Below, in pieces: positions 1 to 5,321 of a stretch of DNA of 9,051 nt. The translations under genes and the position numbers were made by a program. Under the pieces are notes generated by a model, which was not told the DNA's origin, did no database searches, and saw only the letters and a program-made list of their open reading frames with translations. Position 1 is the first letter of the stretch; each line of letters opens with the position of its first letter. Source of the stretch: an uncultured Oscillospiraceae bacterium (GTDB lineage Bacteria > Bacillota > Clostridia > Oscillospirales > Oscillospiraceae); assembly GCA_934573945.1 (NCBI GenBank), contig CAKTMQ010000058.1, positions 1-9,051 on the forward strand, given 5' to 3'.

Positions 1-217
1 CCATGGAGTAGCCGTGCAGCTTGATGGAGTCTGTCTCGTCCACGATCTTCTTGATAGACTCATTGACCTTTTTGGGGGCGGGAATGCTGGGATTTCCCAG
101 AGAATAATCAAAAACATTTTCGGAACCTACGACCTTTGCCTGCTCCAGACCATAGGCGAACAGCTGACGGATAACGGAGGGGGCAGTACCCAGCGTATAA
201 TACTCTTGATTGACCAT
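1..217 (-). CDS. PLP-dependent aminotransferase, class I/II fold (N-terminal part, runs off left edge)
   Basis: Only the first 72 codons are inside the window; the rest, including the PLP lysine, lies beyond position 1. The visible peptide begins MVNQEYYTLGTAPSVIRQLF and contains DYSLGNPSIPAP (about residues 37-48) and LHGYSM (67-72). These match the early part of fold-type I aminotransferases, where a G-N-P-x-x-P segment lies near the substrate pocket and is followed by the H-x-Y region. Such enzymes move an amino group between an amino acid and a 2-oxo acid in the cytoplasm. The ATG at 217 is preceded at good spacing by AGAGGAGCT, which supports this start. The phosphate acyltransferase gene lies upstream on the same strand, 139 bp away, but this gene appears to have its own -10 box. 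The amino-acid specificity cannot be told from this fragment. Confidence 0.85.
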   Translation of the reverse strand, partial: MVNQEYYTLGTAPSVIRQLFAYGLEQAKVVGSENVFDYSLGNPSIPAPKKVNESIKKIVDETDSIKLHGYSM

Positions 218-257
218 GATAACAGCTCCTCTTAATCATTCATATTTTTTGCGTGCG

Positions 258-269
258 GTGCAAGTGCAC
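258..269. promoter_or_regulatory. Small inverted repeat just downstream of the aminotransferase -10 (possible operator)
   Basis: GTGCA and TGCAC form a perfect 5-bp inverted repeat with a 2-bp centre. An overlapping pair, CGTGC (252-256) and GCACG (266-270), adds further symmetry. It falls where the transcript of the aminotransferase gene would begin, a common place for a repressor site. It is short, so chance remains possible. Confidence 0.25.
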
Positions 270-281
270 GTATATTCTACT

Positions 282-287
282 ATTATA
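282..287 (-). promoter_or_regulatory. Possible -10 box for the aminotransferase gene
   Basis: Read on the minus strand, a perfect TATAAT lies about 65 bp before the ATG at 217. The hexamer 17 bp further upstream (AATCCA) is a poor -35, and a better-looking TTGCAT is only 11 bp away, so the promoter is judged mainly from the -10 and from the AT-rich surroundings. Confidence 0.4.
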
Positions 288-356
288 CTATAGTGCGGAT
301 GCAATGGATTTTCAAGTAAATATCCACACAGGAGATTTTGCTTTTTACAAGCGGCC

Positions 357-1271
357 TCAGTTCAGGTGCATCCGCTGCGCCAGAACGCTGCCGGCCGCAA
401 TAGATGCCAACTTGGACTCGGCACTGTCAGAACGGGAGACCAGCACGATAGGTACCTTGGCGCCCAGGATAATGCCGGCATTTTTGGCGTGGCCAAACAG
501 GGATGCGGCCTTGCCGATGCCGTTGCCTACCTCGTAGTTGGGTACCAGCAGAATGTCCGCATCACCGGCGCCGGGAGCGGTATAGTGCTTGTGATGGCAC
601 GCCTCCTTGCTGACCGCCAGATCCAGCGCCACGGGGCCGCAGACATACATATTATACTTGCTCCACCGCTCAGTCATATGTGCCAGCGCATCAGCATCAA
701 CGGTGGACTGAATTTTGGGGTTGACGACCTCAGCACCGCAGATGCAGGCGGCGTTGATGCTCTCATAGCCCAGCGCCTGCAGCACCATAGCGGCATTCTC
801 CAGAATCTCCGCCTTCTTGTCCAGATCGGGGAAGGTATTCACACCGCCGTCTGTCAGAATGACCATCTTACCATAGGCCGGAATCTCATAGAACATACAG
901 TGGGTCGTCAGATGGCTGGTGCGCAGGCCGCACTCCTTGTTGAACACGGCGCGCATCAGATCGGCAGTACCCAGAATGCCTTTCATCAGGAAATTGGCCT
1001 TTCCCTCCGCGCACAGTGCTACGGCCTTGGCGGCGCAATCCGTGTCGCTGTCACCTTCGATGATCTGATATGTATCGGGATCCTCCTGCAGCGCAGAGAG
1101 CATCTCCCGGATCTCGTTGACATGGCCGACCAGAATGGGTACGGTGATCTGTTCCCTGCGTGCCTCCACAACAGCCTCGATCACAGGCTGGTCGTGGGCG
1201 GCTGCTACAGCGATGATACCGGGTTCGCCGCCCCTGGCGGCCTGCAGAATACCTTCAATGGTGTTGATCAT
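357..1271 (-). CDS. ptb: Phosphate acetyl/butyryltransferase family protein
   Basis: This 304-aa protein has the length and motifs of the phosphate butyryltransferase/acetyltransferase family, which swaps CoA and phosphate on short acyl groups (acyl-CoA + Pi to acyl-phosphate + CoA) in fermentative energy metabolism. Supporting segments are VPILVGH (44-50), FLMKGILGTADLM (94-106), ILTDGGVNTFPDLDKKAEIL (138-157), CGPVALDLAVSKEA (211-224) and GAGDADILLVPNYEVGNGIG (234-253). The ATG at 1271 is chosen over one nine codons upstream (1298) because GGGAGGA sits just before it. A strong promoter lies 57-85 bp upstream. No obvious terminator follows, so read-through into the aminotransferase gene is possible. 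No acetate or butyrate kinase gene, the usual partner, is seen here. Butyryl versus acetyl specificity cannot be decided from sequence alone, so the symbol names the closest family type. Confidence 0.85.
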   Translation of the reverse strand: MINTIEGILQAARGGEPGIIAVAAAHDQPVIEAVVEARREQITVPILVGHVNEIREMLSALQEDPDTYQIIEGDSDTDCAAKAVALCAEGKANFLMKGILGTADLMRAVFNKECGLRTSHLTTHCMFYEIPAYGKMVILTDGGVNTFPDLDKKAEILENAAMVLQALGYESINAACICGAEVVNPKIQSTVDADALAHMTERWSKYNMYVCGPVALDLAVSKEACHHKHYTAPGAGDADILLVPNYEVGNGIGKAASLFGHAKNAGIILGAKVPIVLVSRSDSAESKLASIAAGSVLAQRMHLN

Positions 1272-1327
1272 GTGCGTTTCCTCCCAGATATACGTCAATT
1301 GACCGTAATTTTATGGTTACTTTTTAC

Positions 1328-1356
1328 ATTATACAACCTTCCTGCGGAGCCGTCAA
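1328..1356 (-). promoter_or_regulatory. Sigma-A-type promoter of the phosphate acyltransferase gene
   Basis: On the minus strand, TTGACG (1356-1351) is separated by exactly 17 bp from a perfect TATAAT (1333-1328). Transcription would start near 1321, giving a leader of about 50 nt before the ATG at 1271. Five of six -35 bases and all six -10 bases match consensus. Confidence 0.8.
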
Positions 1357-1415
1357 TGATAAACCGAATTGTTCAGTGAAATATTTTGCCAAATAGCAGT
1401 ATGGGAAGAAAATAG

Positions 1416-1444
1416 TTGAAGAAGGCGAGGGAGTATGCTAAAAT
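1416..1444 (+). promoter_or_regulatory. Sigma-A-type promoter of the queA-tgt operon
   Basis: TTGAAG (1416-1421), a 17-bp spacer and TAAAAT (1439-1444) with an upstream TGC form an extended -10 promoter. Transcription would start near 1451. The box spans the ATG at 1435 that begins the longest open frame, so that ATG is upstream of the transcript start and queA must begin later. The divergent promoter at 1328-1356 lies 59 bp away. Confidence 0.75.
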
Positions 1445-1491
1445 ATTATGTCATTATAAAACAAATCACAGATTTGAAAACGAGTGAGTAT

Positions 1492-2517
1492 ATGAAAACA
1501 CATGATTTTTATTTCGATCTGCCGCAGGAGCTGATCGCACAGACCCCTATAGAGCGGCGTGATGCCTCGCGGCTTCTGGTGCTGGATAAAGACACCGGCG
1601 CTTGGGAGCATCGTCATTTCTTTGACCTGCCCCGGTATCTGCGGCCGGGCGACTGTTTGATCCTGAACGATTCCAGGGTGTTGCCGGCGCGTCTGCTGGG
1701 GCAGCGGCTTCCCGGCGGCGGTGCCTGCGAGGTGCTGCTGCTGATCGACCGGGGTGAAAAGACCTGGGAATGTCTGGTACGCCCCGGTAAGAAGCTGCGG
1801 AAGGGGGCGCAGCTGTCCTTTGGTGATGGACAGTTGACGGCAGAGGTCACGGAAGAGCTGCCGGACGGCAACCGGATGGTGCACTTCAACTATGAAGGCA
1901 TCTTTCTGGAGGTTTTGGAGCAGCTGGGAAAAATGCCGCTGCCGCCGTATATCAAGGAGGAACTGCAGGACCGTGAGCGGTATCAAACCGTGTACTCCAA
2001 GGTGGTCGGCAGTGCCGCGGCACCCACGGCGGGACTTCATTTTACCCAGGAGCTGCTGTCACAGATCCGGGAAATGGGCATAGGCATCGGCTATGTGACG
2101 CTACACGTCGGATTGGGGACGTTCCGTCCGGTGAAGGAGGAGGAGATCACCGACCACGATATGCACAGCGAATACTGCGTGATCCCTCAAGAGACGGCGA
2201 ATCTCATCAACGAGACAAAGAAAAACGGCGGAAGGGTCATCTGCGTTGGCACGACCAGCTGCCGCACCATTGAAAGCTGGGCGGGAGAGAACGGTACGAT
2301 GGCTGCTGCCGGTGGATGGACGAATATCTTCATCTATCCCGGCTATCGATTCAAGGTCACAGACGGCCTGATCACCAACTTCCATCTGCCGGAATCCACC
2401 CTGATCATGCTGGTGTCGGCGCTGGCGGGACGGGAGCATATTCTTGCAGCATATCAGGAGGCGGTGAAGGAACGTTACCGTTTCTTCTCGTTCGGTGATG
2501 CGATGTTCATCTGTTGA
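1492..2517 (+). CDS. queA: S-adenosylmethionine:tRNA ribosyltransferase-isomerase QueA
   Basis: QueA moves the ribosyl part of SAM onto preQ1 at the wobble base of GUN-anticodon tRNAs and rearranges it to epoxyqueuosine. The 341-aa product is full length for the family and has its hallmark segments: [20 protein letters not shown] (5-24), [18 protein letters not shown] (53-70), [13 protein letters not shown] (173-185), [11 protein letters not shown] (204-214), MHSEYCVIP (224-232), [15 protein letters not shown] (248-262), [20 protein letters not shown] (290-309) and the terminal [12 protein letters not shown]. The start is set at the ATG at 1492, where the family normally begins. The same frame is open to an ATG at 1435, but that lies inside the promoter. 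The ribosome site is modest (GAGTGAG). The gene is followed after 29 bp by tgt, which acts one step earlier, so the two form an operon. No preQ1 riboswitch was recognised in the short leader. Confidence 0.97.
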   Translation: MKTHDFYFDLPQELIAQTPIERRDASRLLVLDKDTGAWEHRHFFDLPRYLRPGDCLILNDSRVLPARLLGQRLPGGGACEVLLLIDRGEKTWECLVRPGKKLRKGAQLSFGDGQLTAEVTEELPDGNRMVHFNYEGIFLEVLEQLGKMPLPPYIKEELQDRERYQTVYSKVVGSAAAPTAGLHFTQELLSQIREMGIGIGYVTLHVGLGTFRPVKEEEITDHDMHSEYCVIPQETANLINETKKNGGRVICVGTTSCRTIESWAGENGTMAAAGGWTNIFIYPGYRFKVTDGLITNFHLPESTLIMLVSALAGREHILAAYQEAVKERYRFFSFGDAMFIC

Positions 2518-2546
2518 CGACGTACTAAATTAAAACAGGAGAGTAT

Positions 2547-3683
2547 ATGTTCAAGGTTATCAAAAAAGAGGGACGTGCCCGTCGTGGACAGTTTCGGTGC
2601 GCACACGGCGGCGAAGTACAGACGCCGGTGTTTATGAACGTGGGCACACAGGCCGCCATCAAAGGCGGGATCGACGCCTTTGACCTGCGGGAGCAGCTGG
2701 ATTGTCAGATCGAGCTGAGCAATACCTACCATCTGCATCTGCGCCCGGGGGACGATGTGATCCGCACATTGGGCGGTCTGCACCGGTTTATGCGCTGGGA
2801 TGGACCGATTCTGACAGACAGCGGCGGCTTTCAAGTATTTTCCCTTGCCGGCCTGCGTAAAATAAAGGAGGAGGGCGTTACCTTTGCCTCTCATCTGGAT
2901 GGACACCGTATTTTTATGGGGCCTGAGGAGAGTATGCGTATTCAGTCCAATCTGGGCAGCGATATTGCCATGGCTTTCGACGAATGCGTAGAAAACCCGG
3001 CACCCTATGCGTACGCCAAGACATCCTGTGAGCGGACACTGCGGTGGTTGGAGCGCTGCAAGATCGAGCATGACCGGCTCAATAGCCTGCCGGACACGGT
3101 GAACCCGCAGCAGATGCTGTTCGGTATTAATCAGGGCGCTACCTATCCGGATCTCCGCATCTGGCATATGAAACAGATCGCAAAGATCGACTGTGATGGT
3201 TATGCCATCGGCGGTCTTGCGGTGGGCGAGCCTACCGAGGTGATGTATGAGATCATCGATGCGGTGGAGCCGTATATGCCGGCGGACAAGCCCCGGTATC
3301 TGATGGGTGTCGGTACGCCCAGCAACATTATCGAGGGTGTGGCACGCGGCGTAGATTTCTTTGACTGCGTGATGCCGGCACGTAACGCACGGCATGGAAA
3401 GCTCTTTACCTGGAGCGGCTCTATGAATATTAAAAACGCCAGGTATAAGCTGGATGAAAGCCCCATCGATCCACAGTGCGACTGCCCGGTGTGCCGCAAA
3501 TTCAGCAGGGCGTATCTACGGCACCTCTTTACGGCGCAGGAGATGCTGGGAATGCGTCTGGCGGTGATGCACAACCTCTATTTTTACAACCATCTGATGC
3601 TGCGCATCCGCAATGCGCTGGACGCGGGAGAATTTCAGGTGTTCCGCGATACATACAGCCGCAAGCTGGAGGAAAAGGTGTAA
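2547..3683 (+). CDS. tgt: tRNA-guanine transglycosylase (queuine/preQ1 tRNA-ribosyltransferase)
   Basis: Tgt exchanges guanine-34 of Asp, Asn, His and Tyr tRNAs for preQ1, the substrate QueA then acts on. The 378-aa protein is full length. ILTDSGGFQVFSL (88-100) carries the general acid/base Asp91. YAIGGLAVGEP (219-229) keeps the valine (V226) typical of preQ1-using bacterial enzymes. MGVGTPSNIIEGVARGVDFF (253-272) leads into DCVMPARNARHG with the probable nucleophile Asp273. C311, C313, C316 and H342 form the zinc site with the same spacing as in the Zymomonas mobilis enzyme. A good AGGAG lies five bases before the ATG. The gene follows queA in one operon and precedes yajC, a widespread arrangement. 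No truncation or missing catalytic residue is seen. Confidence 0.98.
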   Translation: MFKVIKKEGRARRGQFRCAHGGEVQTPVFMNVGTQAAIKGGIDAFDLREQLDCQIELSNTYHLHLRPGDDVIRTLGGLHRFMRWDGPILTDSGGFQVFSLAGLRKIKEEGVTFASHLDGHRIFMGPEESMRIQSNLGSDIAMAFDECVENPAPYAYAKTSCERTLRWLERCKIEHDRLNSLPDTVNPQQMLFGINQGATYPDLRIWHMKQIAKIDCDGYAIGGLAVGEPTEVMYEIIDAVEPYMPADKPRYLMGVGTPSNIIEGVARGVDFFDCVMPARNARHGKLFTWSGSMNIKNARYKLDESPIDPQCDCPVCRKFSRAYLRHLFTAQEMLGMRLAVMHNLYFYNHLMLRIRNALDAGEFQVFRDTYSRKLEEKV

Positions 3684-3711
3684 AAAATATTGGAAAACAA
3701 CACCAAACCTC

Positions 3712-3740
3712 TTGCCAAAAAGAAAGGACTTCTGTATAAT
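3712..3740 (+). promoter_or_regulatory. Sigma-A-type promoter in front of yajC
   Basis: TTGCCA (3712-3717), a 17-bp spacer and a perfect TATAAT (3735-3740) lie in the 92-bp gap between tgt and yajC. Transcription would begin near 3747, leaving a leader of about 30 nt that contains the AAGGAGTG ribosome site (3763-3770). No terminator was seen between tgt and yajC, so yajC may be transcribed both from here and by read-through from queA-tgt. Confidence 0.75.
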
Positions 3741-3775
3741 ATAAAGGATACATCTGTTAAAAAAGGAGTGCCCCT

Positions 3776-4231
3776 ATGTTTAATCTGATCACAACGGCTT
3801 ATGCTGAATCCGGTAGCGCTGCCACCACTGCATCCGGCGGCGGTATGTCTTCGATCCTGATGATCGTCGTGATGCTGGCGATCTTCTATTTCCTGCTGAT
3901 CCGTCCCGAGAACAAGCGGAAAAAGCAGGCGGAAGAGATGCGCAGCTCTCTGAAAAAGGGCGATTGGCTGACCACTATCGGTGGTGTGTATGGCCGCGTG
4001 GTATCCATCACTGACCGCACGGTGGTGATCGAGACCAGCGAGGATCGCGTCCGTCTGGAGTTCCTCAAGTCCGCTATCGGCCAGGTCGGTACGCTGGACG
4101 AGCAGGCTGCTGCCATGCAGCGCGGCGGCAAGAAGGCCAAGGAGCAGGCTCCCGCTGAGAGCGAAGAGGCTCCTGCCGAGACACCGAAGGTAGAGGAGAC
4201 CGCTTCCGAGGAGACCAAAACCGAGGAGTAA
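3776..4231 (+). CDS. yajC: Preprotein translocase subunit YajC
   Basis: YajC is a small inner-membrane accessory of the Sec translocon, usually associated with SecD and SecF. The 151-aa product has a short N-terminus, one membrane helix at about residues 24-43, and directly after it the family signature FYFLLIRPENKRKKQ (37-51). A compact domain follows with LKKGDWLTTIGGVYGRVVSI (59-78) and a beta-rich segment to about 103. The last 30 or so residues are low-complexity and strongly acidic (many E, A, P and T), which makes the protein longer than the roughly 85-110 residues usual for YajC. Its own promoter precedes it and a strong terminator follows. secD and secF, often next, are not in this window; the neighbour at 4551 is a small membrane protein commonly linked to yajC in Firmicutes. 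Confidence 0.95.
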   Translation: MFNLITTAYAESGSAATTASGGGMSSILMIVVMLAIFYFLLIRPENKRKKQAEEMRSSLKKGDWLTTIGGVYGRVVSITDRTVVIETSEDRVRLEFLKSAIGQVGTLDEQAAAMQRGGKKAKEQAPAESEEAPAETPKVEETASEETKTEE

Positions 4232-4249
4232 GCGTGCATCAAAACGCAT

Positions 4250-4283
4250 AGAGACAGCTGTCGTCCGACAGCTGTCTCTTTTT
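4250..4283 (+). terminator. Intrinsic terminator of the yajC transcription unit
   Basis: AGAGACAGCTGTCG (4250-4263) and CGACAGCTGTCTCT (4266-4279) are perfect inverted repeats with a 2-bp centre; as RNA they fold into a stem of about 12 bp. A T run (4279-4283) follows directly. It starts 18 bp after the yajC stop codon. Confidence 0.9.
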
Positions 4284-4293
4284 GCATCTCGAA

Positions 4294-4316
4294 AACCACT
4301 CGCTGGGCGAGTGGTT
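4294..4316. repeat. Isolated 10-bp perfect hairpin between terminator and candidate RNA
   Basis: AACCACTCGC (4294-4303) and GCGAGTGGTT (4307-4316) pair perfectly around TGG. On the plus strand it is followed by CAAAAAAG rather than T residues, so it is not a plus-strand terminator. On the minus strand it is followed by only a short TTTT, which would make a weak terminator at best. Its role is unknown. It sits 10 bp before the closing stem of the candidate structured RNA and may be part of the same element. Confidence 0.5.
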
Positions 4317-4325
4317 CAAAAAAGA

Positions 4326-4439
4326 CTTATGCCGGGGAGAAAAAATAAAACTCCCTCTGTAGGATGGCCTATGCAAATGGCAAGTCGTACCAACGCCGCA
4401 TGAGGCGTGGCTGGTAACATAGGGCTTCGCCCGCATAAG
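4326..4439 (+). ncRNA. Candidate structured RNA (unidentified) closed by a 7-bp stem
   Basis: CTTATGC (4326-4332) pairs with GCATAAG (4433-4439), closing about 114 nt. Inside are GGGAG/CTCCC (4335-4339 with 4351-4355, A-rich 11-nt loop), CCTATG/CATAGG (4368-4373 with 4418-4423), TACCA/TGGTA (4388-4392 with 4412-4416) continuing into ACGCC/GGCGT (4393-4397 with 4404-4408), and GGGC/GCCC (4422-4425 with 4429-4432). The last helix shares two bases with CATAGG, so the two compete, as in RNA switches. An intrinsic terminator follows at once on the plus strand, which favours that strand. No known riboswitch, SRP RNA, 6S RNA or ribozyme consensus was recognised, and no promoter is visible just upstream. 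Alternatives are a leader of the gene at 4551, a yajC 3' element, or a copy of an intergenic repeat family. Confidence 0.5.
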
Positions 4440-4474
4440 AAATACCCCCGGCTTCGCCGGGGGATATTTATTTT
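4440..4474 (+). terminator. Intrinsic terminator after the candidate structured RNA
   Basis: CCCCCGGC (4445-4452) and GCCGGGGG (4456-4463) form an 8-bp GC stem with a TTC loop. AAATA/TATTT (4440-4444 with 4465-4469) extends it across a one-base bulge, and TATTTATTTT follows. It lies about 80 bp before the ATG at 4551, so it could attenuate that gene or simply end the RNA. Confidence 0.85.
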
Positions 4475-4550
4475 GCTCTGCTGTCAAATGGGACAGCCAT
4501 AAACAAGATCGGGACGGAATATAGTGGCAGGGAAAGGGAGGGGAATATCG

Positions 4551-4979
4551 ATGTCATTTGGAGCGATGTGGGGCAGACGCACCTGGATCGGTCTGGCAGC
4601 GGCTGCAGGGTCGCTGTTGTTGTGGATCCTGTTGGGCGCGCTTCTGCTTGTAAAAGGTGTACTGCCGGAGGATGCAGTGACGTTCTGGGTCTGCGCTGGA
4701 GCGACGGGATCAACGCTGCTGGGCGGCTGTGCAGCAGGGAGGGGAGGTGCGCGGGTACGGGCGCTGCTCGTGGCGGTACTGCTCTATGGGATCCTCTGGT
4801 GTGTAGGATTGGCCAGTTCTGAGCCGTTGGCCTTCGGAAGAGCCGGCTTGTGGATCACGGCGGCGGTGTTGGGTGGCAGCCTTGCTGCGTGCTTGCTGTG
4901 CAAAGGAGGTAAGGGAAAGAAGAAGCGGCGGCGTGCCGCCAGCGGTGCCGGAAAGCGTCGGCGAAAAGCGGTGACATAA
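4551..4979 (+). CDS. Small four-helix membrane protein, TIGR04086-like, with very basic C-terminal tail
   Basis: This 142-aa protein has four hydrophobic segments, at about residues 13-34, 43-62, 69-89 and 97-117, and arginines at 9-10 that would keep the N-terminus inside. The tail after residue 117 is extremely basic: about half of the last 26 residues are Lys or Arg, including KKKRRR (123-128) and KRRRK (135-139). Size, topology and position next to yajC match the Firmicutes membrane family TIGR04086, whose function is not established; this is recalled family knowledge, not a search result. The ATG at 4551 is preferred over a GTG nine codons upstream because GGGAGGGG ends seven bases before it. 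A weak TATAGT lies at 4522-4527-type distance upstream, but no convincing -35 was found, so its promoter is uncertain. A role beside the Sec machinery is a guess from context. Confidence 0.7.
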   Translation: MSFGAMWGRRTWIGLAAAAGSLLLWILLGALLLVKGVLPEDAVTFWVCAGATGSTLLGGCAAGRGGARVRALLVAVLLYGILWCVGLASSEPLAFGRAGLWITAAVLGGSLAACLLCKGGKGKKKRRRAASGAGKRRRKAVT

Positions 4980-5121
4980 TTCGTCCATGGCAGAATTCAC
5001 GAAAATGTTCCGTCGGATATAAAAAACTGCAGCAGGGGTTGACAAAAGAAAAACAACAGAGGAATGATCCTACTTTCAATATCTGGTGGATTTCTGCGCA
5101 AAGTATATCCTATATCTCGCA

Positions 5122-5143
5122 GCGGCAGCGCGATTGCTGCCGC
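5122..5143. repeat. 8-bp GC-rich perfect inverted repeat
   Basis: GCGGCAGC (5122-5129) and GCTGCCGC (5136-5143) pair perfectly around a 6-nt loop. No T run follows on either strand, so it is not a standard terminator. It could be a protein-binding palindrome or an RNA hairpin. Confidence 0.5.
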
Positions 5144-5153
5144 CGGTCTACGT

Positions 5154-5191
5154 TGTTTACATAAAGCTGTTTACATAACGTTTTGACATAA
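5154..5191. repeat. Tandem direct repeats TGTTTACATAA upstream of spoIIM
   Basis: TGTTTACATAA occurs identically at 5154-5164 and 5168-5178 (14-bp period). A third copy with 9 of 11 matches, TTTTGACATAA, is at 5181-5191 (13-bp offset). The array ends 34 bp before the -35 box of the spoIIM promoter, a plausible site for a regulator that binds side by side on the DNA. Confidence 0.5.
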
Positions 5192-5224
5192 GTGACAAAA
5201 ATAGGGGGAATTCACACAAACCCC

Positions 5225-5253
5225 TTGCACATCAGAAGAAATTGCCATATAGT
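5225..5253 (+). promoter_or_regulatory. Promoter of the spoIIM-xerD unit
   Basis: TTGCAC (5225-5230), a 17-bp spacer and TATAGT (5248-5253) form a sigma-A-like promoter with a start near 5260. The overlapping CATATAGT (5246-5253) also matches 6 of 8 bases of the sigma-E -10 (CATACAAT), but no sigma-E -35 is evident. The -10 lies in a small palindrome, ATATA-G-TATAT (5247-5257). Confidence 0.6.
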
Positions 5254-5321
5254 ATATAGGGTAAAAACAGCTTCTATTTGGACGGCTTGTCTCATAAGAT
5301 GGGGCGAGGTGAGAGACTGTC

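Larger units (their letters stand above)
4980..5321. other. Gene-free region between the membrane protein gene and spoIIM
   Basis: These 342 bp hold no convincing gene on either strand. Open frames that cross it lack a ribosome site or family resemblance. No T-tailed hairpin was found after the stop at 4979. Visible structure is a GC-rich hairpin (5122-5143), tandem repeats (5154-5191) and the spoIIM promoter (5225-5253). A TTGACA at 5040-5045 has only a weak AATGAT 18 bp downstream and is not called as a promoter. Confidence 0.6.

Noticed and set aside
366..1379. A 337-codon plus-strand open frame over the phosphate acyltransferase gene, longer than that gene itself
   Set aside because: It is antisense to a gene with clear family motifs, ribosome site and promoter; its translation resembles no family and it runs through the divergent promoter.
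1435..1491. 19-codon N-terminal extension of queA
   Set aside because: The ATG at 1435 lies inside the queA promoter spacer, lacks a properly spaced ribosome site, and the family starts at the ATG at 1492.
4294..4316. 10-bp hairpin as a second plus-strand terminator
   Set aside because: It is followed by an A run, not a T run, on the plus strand.
4329..4403. 24-codon plus-strand frame starting MPGRKNKTPS inside the candidate RNA
   Set aside because: No ribosome site precedes its ATG, which lies in the closing stem; paired bases explain the sequence better.
4326..4439. SRP RNA, 6S RNA, SAM or cobalamin riboswitch, or small self-cleaving ribozyme
   Set aside because: None of the conserved cores of these classes could be found on either strand; the GCCGGGGAG resemblance to clostridial SRP RNA is only a few bases.
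4239..4487. 82-codon minus-strand open frame across the hairpin region
   Set aside because: It spans two terminators and the structured element, has no convincing ribosome site, and its composition looks non-coding. If close copies are annotated elsewhere this would support a repeat family, not a protein.
5040..5069. TTGACA as a second promoter upstream of spoIIM
   Set aside because: The best -10 is AATGAT at 18 bp spacing, too weak, and it would leave a very long leader.
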